Shown here: piece by piece, positions 48,771 to 60,026 of the stretch
Position numbering within the stretch: position 1 is the stretch's first letter
Layout: each line of letters begins with the position of its first letter
From: Xylocopa sonorina
Lineage: Eukaryota; Arthropoda; Insecta; Hymenoptera; Apidae
Length of the DNA stretch: 64,000 nucleotides
Direction: 5' to 3'
NCBI RefSeq assembly: GCF_050948175.1
Contig: NC_135202.1
Coordinates: forward strand, 10,602,001 to 10,666,000
Notes under the pieces: model-generated
Seen by the model: only the letters and a program-made list of their open reading frames with translations
Databases searched by the model: none
What the model was told of the DNA's origin: nothing
Made by a program: the position numbers and the translations under genes

Positions 48771-48810
48771 CCCCACGCGTCTCGCTGCCGTTCATTTTTG
48801 AATTCCATCG
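48771..48810 (-). other. Candidate 40-nt minus-strand exon with an ATG
   Basis: On the minus strand a good acceptor (GCTCGCTGCTTTATTCAG) precedes 48810 and a GTGAGT donor follows 48771. The segment contains ATG and reads MEFKNERQRDAWG. It lies 31 kb upstream of the complexin start exon on the same strand. If spliced straight to it, this ATG would open an overlapping out-of-frame reading through the complexin start. That argues against it being a simple 5' UTR exon. Confidence 0.2.
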
Positions 48811-48910
48811 CTGAATAAAGCAGCGAGCTACAATACGGAACGTGGACGCACGATATCGTCGAGAGAATAAAATGTCGAACCGTTTTTTTTTCATTCCTTA
48901 CTCGTCAGGA

Positions 48911-48962
48911 GAACCGGATGGACGCTTCAACGTGGCGCCGCGAGAAGAACCGGATGGACGCT
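48911..48962 (+). repeat. 16-base direct repeat
   Basis: GAACCGGATGGACGCT occurs at 48911-48926 and again at 48947-48962 (36-base period). Confidence 0.8.
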
Positions 48963-51900
48963 CGCAATTCGCGAGAATGCGCGGAAGATCGTTCACGGGT
49001 GTTCCAGTTGTGGACGTTGCGAATTGTCCACGATTAATCTCGTCGCGAGAAGGACGCTCGCGCATAAATAAGCCGCTCTATGGCGGAAACAGCTGACGTT
49101 GTCGAGGGTGACGCTGCTCGCTCGATGGTGTCTTCTTTTATTTCGCGATTGTTAAAACGCGGGGGTAGACAGTCTGTCTATTATTACGGATAATAGCGGA
49201 GAGATCGATAGCATTGGAATACTTAAACGCACGGGGAAATGTCAAGTCTGTCGCGTACCTATACCACGTGTATCGTAATTTTATTATTGCATCAGAACCT
49301 CGATCCGATTGTCGATAAAAAGAGCCTCGCGTCAGTAGCTTATTCAGAGTACAAGAAATAGTGGCAAGATTCGAGAGAAATGTATGCAAGTCGCTCCGTA
49401 AACGCGGGATACCACAAAGCGAGTGAAACGCGATGTTTGAACGGAAGTTCCCGGTAGTGGATGCGTTTCTTGGCACGGTGCTTACGCGTACGCGTGCAGG
49501 ACTCGCGGGAGCGTACTCGAGCGGTGCAACATCCGCCTTGAGGAGGAACAAACAGCGGAAACGGGGTTTGCGATTCGTTGGGAGCAACGAAGGGTTAGCG
49601 AGCCGCTGATCACAGCTAGTATATCTCGGCTACTAATTAGTCGGACTATCCCCCAATTACGGCAGCTCGAGGAGAAGGCAAATTAGAGATGTCGGATGGG
49701 AGCGGGATGGACTGTTTGCCAAATATTTGCCGACCAACAATGATTAGCTTAATTCCATTCAACCTTCCCTGCGATCGTAGTTCCGGACCAGAGTTCTCTT
49801 AGGGTTTCGACCAACGACTCCCACTTTCCTCTGTCAGACTAATACCACTAACACCGAAAGGGTTGTTACAGTTACGAGAGGTCTCGAACGAAAAAGCTGC
49901 GCCACGGATCAACTTAGTTTCACCGGTGACGCAAGGCTGTCACTCGACGAAGAAGCACCTCGCGAGGAAGATCATCGATCTACCAGGGGAGGCATGTGAA
50001 ATTTCCGAAGACAATTAGTTCACCCTTACCTTTCGAAACTCCGTGCAGTTAAAAGCGAGACTGTTCCGTAACTCTCGACGAACTCGAGGCGAAAGCGAGC
50101 GAAAGGGTTCTTTCCAATTAATTCCTCGAGCTTCGAGGCTTCGGAATAATGGAGCTTCCCTCTCGGACGTCTGCCACTCGAGCGATCCCAGAAACGTCCG
50201 CCACCGCCACTGCCGCCGCCTGGATCGCGTCAGAAGCGAGACGCATCCATATTGATAAGCCGCCCCTCTGCCCCTCGAACTCGCCGCAACATCCACTCGA
50301 AAAAGCTCCGAGGAAACGCTCGAGATCGAGGATCCGAAGGTACCCGCGGCGACCTAATAAGCGAGAGCGCACCGGAAATTCCAGCGCGCGAAGAACCCGG
50401 AATTTTCGGCGGGAATAATCGAGGCGAGCGCGAAGTTCGCTGGAGAAACTTGGCTCGTCTTTCGAGTTGCCCCGACCAGACGGGATCCTGGGAATTGTTG
50501 GGGCGCCCTGCTCGGGAAATTAGCGGCGAAAGGGCGCGCTGGCTCGAACGGGGAGTCTCGAATCTCCGGGAAGCGCCCTCGAGGAGTCTCCGGCGCAATT
50601 AAAGGAAGGCTTTCCCCGGTTCCTTAAAAGTTCCACGGATTCTTCTCTCACGCCGTTTCGAGCGCTGACAATGAGTTACGAGTTTCGGGCCATTAGAGAA
50701 AATGGAGGACGAAATAACTGGCCGGACAGGGTTCCGCCTTGAACGCTCGAGGGAGAACAAAAAGCCCTCTGAGAAACGTCCCTCTTCGCCTATAGCGGGG
50801 AGATAGGATCGCACGCATGAGTCGCTTGTAAAATTCCTTTTAGCTCGTCTACGCTCAGAGGGAGGGGGAGGCGCTGGTACAATCGGGAAAAATTAATCGG
50901 CCAAAGTGTTGGGTGGGAATCTGGGTCAGCCATTCAGACGCGAATGGGACAGGAACGAGATGGATCGAGAGTCGAACCGTAAAGGGGGAAGAATTTACAT
51001 AAATGCTTAAGTGGCTGCCGCTGAGGGGGGAGGACGAGAGAGCATCTTAAGAAGTTCGCCTGGAAAACGAAGAAACTTTAAGTTCCTGTAATGAGCTCGA
51101 AATTTTTTCCCTCCCTTCCATCGAGTTTGCGAGCCTCTTATCGAGCGGATCGCGGGCCACCCTCTCTGGTCGTCGCTCTGACGAACGTCGTCGCCCGTCA
51201 ACGGGAAGAGACGAGCGATAAGAGAGGCGAGGATGAACTTCACGGAATATGAGATTACTGTTTGATCGTCTTTGATTCGAACTGAATTAATGAAAAAGCG
51301 AAAAAAGAAAGTGGACTGGAAAATTTCTGGTTCCGTTCAGCGACATCGAAAAGTTGTACAGAGCCGGAAGGGTGGCCATTGGTACCGATCGACCTCTTTT
51401 TTTTTCAATCCATTCTCTCCCTTTCGAGTTAATTGCGAACCGTTTGATTCGACTGAAGAGCGCCGAGGCTTGCTGTGGATTTATACGCGGCGCTTTAAAA
51501 ATATTGCGCAAATAGTCGTGCAATTACAAACAGAGCGGCATCTAATTCAATCGCGACTCACGTTTCTCGTGCACCGCTAAATAAATAGCTAGAAATTGCC
51601 TGGCCGTGTCCGTCGCCGACAGCCAATTTAATTTCGATCAGAAAGCCGGGGTAAATCGAATTATTTGCCCGGTGGCTTTCTTAAATTATGTACACGGCCT
51701 CCGTGATGAAAGGCTCGGCTGTGAAACACGATTCTCATTACCGTGAAATTCCGTCGTCCCGCGATTGTCGTCTCGTTTCGTAAATGCGAGCTAATGGCCG
51801 CTGGAAAGTCGCGAAGGGGGTGGTCGTCGTGGTACCAGCTGGTCCAAAGATTCGTCGCGACTGAATCGTCGATTATACCCGTCAGCCACCCGCTGTCTCT

Positions 51901-53038
51901 ATAAATATCAATTAAAGAGTTCGAACGTTGCGTTCGAGGAACTTGGTGCGGTAACGCGGTGGTTGTCGAGGGGATGAAAACGGGAGGGTTAAATCTCAAT
52001 TTGAGCTACTTCGCGCGATGGCAGGTGATAAACGACACCGGGTTAACGTCGAATTAACATTTTTACGGAAGTTACGACGACGTCGAGCAACCAGCGGATA
52101 TTGATGGTACCAGTCATGCTCGATTAATTGCCATCTGGGTAGATTATAAATCAGCCCCATCTGACGTTCCGTCGCGTTCACATTTTTGCGCCCTTTATTC
52201 GGCGCATTCAAAAAATTACACAGTTTTTTCCAACGACTCTTCCCGTAAATTCCCTCGCCCCCTCCTTGGCGTGCTTTCCATTCTATTCGTTATCGCGATA
52301 AGCTTGTAGTAGCCTGAGAGGCTACAAACAGATCTCAGCTCGCGTACCTCACGTCTGCGTGTACGACGCGTGGCCCACTTCACGCGCTCGCCTAATTCAT
52401 TTAAGGCGACCGCGAGCAGCGGCCATTTTTCATAGCGGTTCGTGACTGCGGTCCGTAAAAGGAAGACAGTCCATTTATCTTGCCACGGCGAAAAGACATT
52501 CCCCTGTAATCTACACATCATTTTTCCCCTCTCGCGAGTATTACGTATCGTCCCCTATAACCGCGCGGGTGTTTCACAATTTTTTTCACCGTTCGTTATC
52601 AACCGTGTATCGCACGATAATAGAGGAAGACGAAGAAAAGGGGGAAAAAGGAGAGCAAATTGAAAATCGCGCGTTAACGAAGCGACCACCGTCGATGCGA
52701 CCAGCTGATATTCCGTCCCGATGCGCATCGTGCGTGCCCGTTACCCCGTACGAACTCATTAGTTTTTCGAGAGTAGCAGTCGAGCTTCCAGCCGAGCGTG
52801 GGTCCGCGTTTAATGAGAATTTTCCGCGTGAATTTCCGTACTACCCCATTTCGCGAGCTGGAAGCTGCTGCGTGAACGGTTTCGATTTTCCGCGGGCCCG
52901 GTATTTCAAAACTCTCGCGAACATTACAGAAATTAACGATAACCATTCGCAGCGTCTCGTGGAAGCTTTTCGACGAAAGTAGCCATCGTACTCTGTCGCA
53001 CCCTATGCGTGCATCCCTTAAATTGTTTAATAGCTCAC

Positions 53039-53079
53039 CGACACGCGCGCCGCTGCGACGAGTATCGATGCGCTCGTAC
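53039..53079 (-). other. Candidate 41-nt noncoding 5' exon upstream of complexin
   Basis: On the minus strand a very strong acceptor (ACTGTTTCTGTTTCAG) precedes 53079 and a donor GTGTCG|GTGAGC follows 53039. The 41 nt contain no ATG, compatible with an internal 5' UTR exon. It is on the complexin strand, 35 kb upstream. Complexin genes in insects are known for long upstream introns and alternative leaders, but no sequence link ties this segment to the gene. Confidence 0.3.
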
Positions 53080-53415
53080 CTGAAACAGAAACAGTTACGT
53101 TTTAATTACCCTCTCGCATCTGTATGAAGCTGCTACTCTACATTATAAACTGGACGAGTGGAAGGTGAAGGTTGTGAAGCGAAATCGAGACGCGTCGAGC
53201 GCAACGTCGGGAAGCGAAGCGATCGACGATCGGTACCAGGTTCGATCGCGTTAAAAGGCACGCAGGATCGTGGATCTTGAACATTGGTATCTTTGGAGCC
53301 TGGATACCCTCGAAGTACTTTCCGACAGCAATTTTACGAAGCAGTTAACACCGCTAACAAGTTATCGGAGTGAGATTGAAGGAAGATAGCCTGGTGTAAC
53401 GCCCCCACCTCTCGA

Positions 53416-53751
53416 TATAAACTCGGTACAGTTTGATCGGCTTACGGAACTCAGCCCGCGGCTACCATGGCTTATCCATGCCAGGTATACAGAGAGGAAG
53501 AGAGAGAGAGAGAGTGTAAGGTCTTCAATTTGACCGCCGCTGTATTGTCTTTCCATAAGCTTGGCTATCTTCGAGGAAACTTGGACGGTAAAATTTGCGA
53601 ACTGGCCTTATCGGTAAGCACCGTCTTCGAGCGAGTACGAAACTGTCGTCCGCCATTGCTGAACGAGACTTCTCTAGCTCTGTGCGCGACCCAACTCCTG
53701 AGAATTTCAGCAACAACTTCTCTCAAGTATCACAACGAACGAGATTTTTAA
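53416..53751 (+). CDS. TATAAA followed by a strong-Kozak 94-codon ORF, unrecognised
   Basis: TATAAA at 53416 is followed by a CTCAGC initiator-like word (A at 53453, 37 bases away, longer than usual) and then CTACCATGG at 53467, an excellent start context. The frame MAYPCQVYREEERERECKVF runs across a GA microsatellite to TAA ending at 53751. The microsatellite inside the frame and the missing homology argue for chance. No signal peptide or domain is seen. Confidence 0.15.
53491..53515. repeat. GA-rich microsatellite
   Basis: Imperfect (GA)n of about 25 bases. Confidence 0.75.
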
Positions 53752-53778
53752 GGAGCTGTTCATTTGATTGCACCGCGA

Positions 53779-53809
53779 GTGGCTTCCGTCGGGGGACGAC
53801 GGAAGTCAC
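53779..53809. repeat. Hairpin with 12-bp stem
   Basis: GTGGCTTCCGTC and GACGGAAGTCAC around a seven-base loop (GGGGGAC). Perfect except one position that is a G-U pair in plus-strand RNA, which weakly favours a plus-strand RNA fold. Confidence 0.7.
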
Positions 53810-56800
53810 GTAACGACGATCACGTCGCTCTTTCGATTTAATTAAACCCCCGGATCGCGCATAAACGCGGGATCAGCGAGATATAACGGGGATTAAAAAA
53901 AAAAGAAAAGGAACGCCGCGGATCTGCATGCGAGCGTTCATAACAATCCGAAAAGCCCGCGAGATAAATAGCCGACGGGCGAAAGTTGAAAATCCCATCG
54001 CGAATCTTGGAGTGGTATCTCCTCTGAAACTTCATTAAACGTTTATCACCTTAATGGCCCGTCAGCCGTGAAATAGTTCCGCTGATTTTTAAACCGCTCC
54101 ACCCTCGACCCCCTCCTCGCCACCCCGAGGCTGACCCAAAAAGACATTACGCTCCTCTATATACTCGGCCCGGGAGCGTTGAAAAATTTAGACACCGAAC
54201 AGCTTGGATGGGAACGATATTTCCGTCGAGCATTCTGGTTTAATGGCGAATCGCGATTCCCAACGAGGGGGAGCGCCCCTCGCGAAGTGCGCGCCGCGAA
54301 ATTCATTAAAAACTTCCAGCGAACGTTTCAAGGATCGCAGTTCGATCGAAACCTCGTCTGCGTGGCGTGGACAATTTTTTGGTAGGGAAAACTTAGTCTG
54401 CGCCCCTGAGAACAATTATCGTGAGACGTAATGCGTACAGAAGTAGCATTTAAGCCTATTTTCGAGATCGTCGAATCATTTTTCCGAATGGTTTCCCCTT
54501 CACAAGTGTATGCTCCAACGAAGACGACGTCTGGAAATCCTCTTTCACAGAAGCGCTTCTTAACTGGCGCTAAAAAACGAGCACCAAACACAGACGGACC
54601 GAGAGGGTCGTGCGACACCGTGGACGGACCCTTTCGACCACTAACCAGGCAGGATCTCGGCCACCCTCGTACATTAGAAATCATTTCGATGTTCCAGTGG
54701 AAGCGTCGTCGACAGTCGCAGCTGGTCCCAGAGCAGGCCAGGTGCTATCCGTCTCTGCGAAAGGTTCCTCCCTTCCCATGGCTCGCGATATCCTTCTTCC
54801 CGGCCCCTCGAGACGATTCGTCGCTCGTAATCACGCGCCCTTCCGCTTTAACAGCCAGACGCAACACGGAGCTCACCCCCGGCGCGATCATTTTCTGTCC
54901 GCTTGGAATCAGCCAGAGTAGCTTTTATCGTCGTTCAGCGTCGCCATTAGTGGGAACGGTAATTATTTGAAAAATCTACGATTTCCTCTGCCTCACGCGA
55001 TGGCGCTTTGTCTTCTTTTTTTTATAGCAACAGCATCGACGTTTCGTTACGCATCGAAACAGCGAGACGATCAATGCGACGAGCGTTAAGCGGCCACCGA
55101 AAGAGTCGTAAGGGTGCACTAGGAAGTTAGAGGGGTCGAGAACGCGCACGTTTCATGGATAAATCCGCCATGAATTACACCGTCCGGATCATAAGCTTCG
55201 CTCTTCCTCGTTAACTGTTACAATGTTCCCACGGAGTTACCTCGGTAACGCTTTCACCCGAGTTAAATGGATCTTACGTCGACCGTAAAGCGATCTCCGC
55301 GCTCGACCCGAGCATTTACACGTTCCATATCGATACAGCCGTGTATCCGCGCGGCTCTCGAATTAAATCTGTCGATTAAAACGCGGAGATTGGACCGTCG
55401 CGCGCCTGGTACACCGGTTCGATCCTCCGGTTACGAGCGCCACGGTTACGATGGCGTCTTCCGCGGACGATGTTCAGCCCCGAAGACGCGGCTGCGTATG
55501 CAAATGACCAACACGTTCTACGCCGCGTTGGATTAAGCCATAGCTTATGCTTCTAATCCGAGATTAAACTGGATTATACACAATACATTGGGCGAACAAG
55601 TATGGCAGTAACATTTATCAGATAGAGCGGGAACAATCACCGTCCCGGGGCTCGCAATTCGAGCCCTAGTTTTCAGTCGCGTTACGGGTTGGCTTGTACC
55701 GCTCGATTATCTCCCAACCGACGCTAACGCGTCTAATTGCACGTCGTCGTCGCGATTACATATTTTTCGCCGTACCGTCGATTCGTGCCGCAGAGTGCTC
55801 GTGTCGTTTAATCATTTATCCCTGTTTCTGTTGCAAACTTCTGCAGGGGTTGCACAAGGGTTATCCACGATAATCGACTCTGTCTTTTATCTATTTTTAC
55901 GACGCGCGTCGTCTCTTTACGTGACAAAGGAGATCGTATTAAGGTAACGCCATCGAGGTCCCATCCGTTTCGCGGGAGCCAGAAACAGTGGTTGTCGCCC
56001 GGAAAACTTTTCTCGAGCGCGAACAGGCGGCTGTCTTCGCGACGGAAAATGTAAGCAAATACCAGAGCGAGAGGGAGAAACAGAGGGAAAGTTTTGGAAA
56101 GAGAAATCGCCCGGAGCCAGGCTGATCGTTTCTTTTCGAGGGCAGTAACAGAGGATACCGGTTGTACGAATTTTCCCCTCGTCGCGTTAACGAGCGACAT
56201 CGCTTTCGTCGTGCTCGAATCACCTTTGACCAGTCCCTATTAATCCCGGCCAGGGGTTGAAATTTCGGCAGCGGCGGCGTTGAAATTTATCAGCACCGTC
56301 TAAGTTCCTGGCTGGCTGGGAAACCCGGAAATTTCTCTTCGGCTAAAGCTTCTTATACCTTTCAACGAACGCGAGCCGTCTGCTACGGCTGCGAGGAGTT
56401 TCCGGGAACTTCCCCATTCGCAGCCCCGGATCGATTTAATAACCCAACTTTCTTAACGGGGAATGTTTAAACAAACGACGCTGGCAGGGAGAGGAGAGGA
56501 AGAGATGGAGGATCGTTCGTCGAATTGGCTGGCACTTTTATCGATAGCTAATCAGCAGCGGAACTTTTCAATTTGCCAAATTCGCCAGCGCGAAGGTTCT
56601 CTAAATTCAAGAGAGAACATCGATGGCAAGCGTCTAGTCCAAGCGACGTACTCCTCGAACACGGCTGCCATTTTCTTTGAAACACGTCCTCAGCTATTCG
56701 TTATTATCGTTGGAACGTGTAGTTGGTGTTCAGTCGAATATCACTAACCAGGTTGTTTACTAAAAGCGACTTAAATAGTCCACGCGGTATAACACGAACG

Positions 56801-58700
56801 ATCCTCCAACATCCGAGAGAATTAGTTTAAGCAAGCGGACTTAGAAAAAGTTCGCACTGCTTCCGGTAGCTAATTTACAAGCGGTGTAATAAGTCTCGCA
56901 AGTTCGTCCAGCTCGTGCATCTCCCAGACGATACATTGGGTGGTTAATTTAAACGAGTATCTGGGCACGAGACACCCTATAAATCGGGTTGACCGTTCGA
57001 GTAACGAGATCCACGGGTTCTCCAAAAGTCGACCCACGCCCATCTGCAGTCTCCCTTCTCCCACGTCGCATTTACGTCTCGAAATTGATCCCTCTTCGCC
57101 TGAGGCCTCTCGACGAAACGAATTTACCACGGAGAAACCTCTGAGACCGGATTCAGCGCGCTGTCTTTCTGGTCCACGGAGTCTCTCGCACAGACCCTCT
57201 CTCCGTTGACCCGTCCCCGTCGCGGACGTCGCGGTTCCACCATCGCGGCCGATCGAATCGAGAATCGATTGCCTCTGGCGGTCGACACGCTTCGCCGGAG
57301 ACGAAGAAATGGAAAAGGCAAAGGGTAATCGGGCCAATCTCACCCTACCGTGACAAACAGAAAACTGACTTTCCGACTGGGTGTCCCGTTGAACGCCAGC
57401 CACCCCCAGCGCTCGATGGAATTCCTCGAAGCGAGGGATTACAATCGCTCGTGAGAGAATTCGAACCGCGTCTCGCGCTCGAATCGTTCGAGAAGAAAAT
57501 TGAATTCAGCGCCGGCGGTGTTGCGATTCCCGAGATTACGAACTGTACACGGGCGCGAGCGTTCGTAACCGATGTACGATGAACGCGGTTGGGGACGCGA
57601 GAAAGAGGCGTCAGCTCGGGTAATTGCAAAATCGATAGGCAAATCGGATGAACGACGAGCACGCGGTATTAGAGTCGATAAGAAGCCAGAACGATCGGTG
57701 TCTCCGGAGCGCTGCGACTGACAAATGTCGCGAGCGTGCATCCGACGATCCTCAGGCGTCGTGTCGCTCGCTGGTACCGCTTTAACAGTCAGCGACAGCT
57801 CATAATCTATACCGACGTTCATCGTTACTCTGACCACAGAGACCGCGAACCGCGGAAATTGATCGACGAATGGGACTGATTGTCAGCTACCAGCTCGTTC
57901 GCTGTTCTTCCGCGGTTTGCGAAACGTGCTCCACTAAAAAGGAACTAGACCAGGACGTTCGTAAGGACCACGAAAATACGCGCAACCCTTGCAACTTTTC
58001 AGCTTCTCTCTAGTCTTCGTCTCGCAGTCGTTAAACGCAAACCACTGGTAGACAACAATCGAAGACTCGCCAGACAATAATCCTTACAACCACCATCGAA
58101 AGCGTCTATCAATTGATAACACCGAGACCACCCCTAGCCAAAACTCGTCCTCGTTGTTCCCCATTCACGAAGCATCCCCCGCTAGCTCCCGTTCGTTACC
58201 GCCGCGATTCTACAAATTGCCTGGAGCCGTCTGGCATCCACCCCCCCGCAGCCAGCCGGTTTCTCCTTACCGATCCTCGCCGTTTCCGCGGAGAACGACC
58301 GCAAGAAACCTGTGTTCGCTAGGAGTGGGAAAGATCAGTGGTGCGGGTCGCGCAGTTGCCGTGCAGTTCCTCCAGGAACTTGCCTAGGCAGTTCTGATCG
58401 AATTACCGTGCTCGGGGTGTATCATGGTAATTGTGAGAAGTTACACTCGGTTCCTCGCCCTCGAGAATGGGGATGGGGAGAAGAGGGGGCGGACAGAAGA
58501 GAAGTGGCCGACAGGGTGGCGATTCGAAGCGATTCGGGGCACGATGTCGCGAGAGCCAGCCGTGGAACGGCCCTTTGGGTCGGTCTCACGGAAATTAGAC
58601 TTAATTGTCGGTTACTGGAGAGAGGGTATCCGGTGTCGACAAACGCGCGTTCGCCGCGCCTGGTCGTCATTACCCATCCGCCACCCCTGGTCCTCGAAGG

Positions 58701-58723
58701 CTCTCTCTCTCTCTCTCTCTCTC
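58701..58723. repeat. (CT)n microsatellite
   Basis: Eleven perfect CT units ending in CAG. Confidence 0.85.
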
Positions 58724-59997
58724 AGCTGTTTCTTAGCCCTTTCGTATCTCGACTCTGCGGATCTTGCGGGCTGTAATCAGAGGACTGTCTTTTTCGTCGA
58801 ACTACGCTCGTGGGGTAGGCGAACTTGGGATCGTTCGCAACGACCGACGGGGGATGAAACAATAACCAAAGCTAGACCAGTGAATCGGCCACGGTTCCTC
58901 GTAGTGTATCTCGCAGAGCTGTCTCATTAAATCTCCCAGGGCAGCTCGAGCTTTGAACTTGTGCAGAATTCTCCAATCTGTCTGCCTGATACTCGTGCAC
59001 GTCGAGAAACTTTGGAAAATATGAGAGTATATGTATTACACGCGGTATAAACGAAGGGAAGTTCGGTGTACAGGGGACGGACAAGAGGGTACACCTTATC
59101 GAGAATGCACGCGGAGCTTAGCGGTGCATCCGAGATGCCACTTCAATTTCCATTCAACCCTCCGCTAGGTCGGCGAGCGAGGGGGTTGCGCGACGGGGCG
59201 ATCTTCCTGTAGCGAAGTTTGCGAGGCTTTAAGCCGCAGCGCTGTCAAAGGCGTCGCAGCCGCCCGATCGGGCGCCGGAATCTTCGTTGAATTAATAAAC
59301 GCGACGGAGATTGGACGGGCAGCGGCGGTGCGTTCTCCATCGACCTGGGAGACGCCTCGCGTTCTCCACCGTCCGCGCGTCCCGTCTCGCGACCCGTCGC
59401 GGAACTACCTTTTAATTAGCCGCGTGGAAACGTTATTATACGCGTGAGAATCGCCGGCCGCGGCTATCTCCCGCGGATAATTTAATATGTAAATCTCATT
59501 ACCGTCATAAATCCGGACGAAGTTCGCCTGCAAGAGGCCCTGGTATGGGAGCTATGCAAATCAGCGGGTCTGACCTATATGTCGGCTGCCGGATAAGAAT
59601 CACGGTCGCGCCCTTTAACCGCGTCCCCGTTTCCGTCGTCTCTTTTTCGTGAACGCCACCAGGCTCCTCTCTAGCAGCAGGAGTGGTTCTCCTTGAAACG
59701 CCGCGGCGTATCTCGTCGGCGTTGTCGAGCTTTTTTACTGCGCGCCACCGCGTCGGATCGCGTTCCAACGGCGGGGCGGAATTACGGTCTCACCGGCGCG
59801 CACGCAATTTGCAATAAACTTTACTCGCGGTATTTCCGGTTCGACGTAGGCGAGGCATCTGATCCTTGAATTTTCGAGGGCGCAGCGCGGCGGAAGTGGA
59901 CCGGGGCCAGTCGATGAAACGATAAACCGCGGGTCGAACGGGCCGCGGGCGCGGCGCGAGGGCTTCGCTGCCGGAATCCGTAATTTTAATTAAGGTG

Positions 59998-60026
59998 TAT
60001 ATACACGGTAAGGTTCCGCGCCATCA
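59998..60026 (+). promoter_or_regulatory. Candidate TATA/initiator core promoter
   Basis: TATATA at 59998-60003 and a consensus initiator ATCAGTA with A at 60026, 28 bases apart, which fits a focused insect promoter. An ATG follows only 17 bases later (60043) and opens a 76-codon frame (MRRSKTTFSFKCKVSEV...) with no recognised family. Confidence 0.3.

Larger units (their letters stand above)
44804..53038. other. Noncoding stretch, no gene recognised
   Basis: CpG-rich sequence with a CT tract at 46977 and a cyclic-AMP response element palindrome at 48713. It also holds a 16-base direct repeat at 48911/48947 and the minus-strand exon candidate 48771-48810. A weakly open acceptor/donor pair lies at about 46859-46934 (plus). 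A minus-strand donor-like AAAG|GTAAGG at about 50032 and others near 45340 and 45452 have no convincing acceptors. Confidence 0.45.

Noticed and set aside
55418..55440. GGTTCGATCC word suggestive of a tRNA T-arm
   Set aside because: The arms do not pair with a seven-base loop, and no acceptor, D or anticodon arms line up. No tRNA gene was found in the window.
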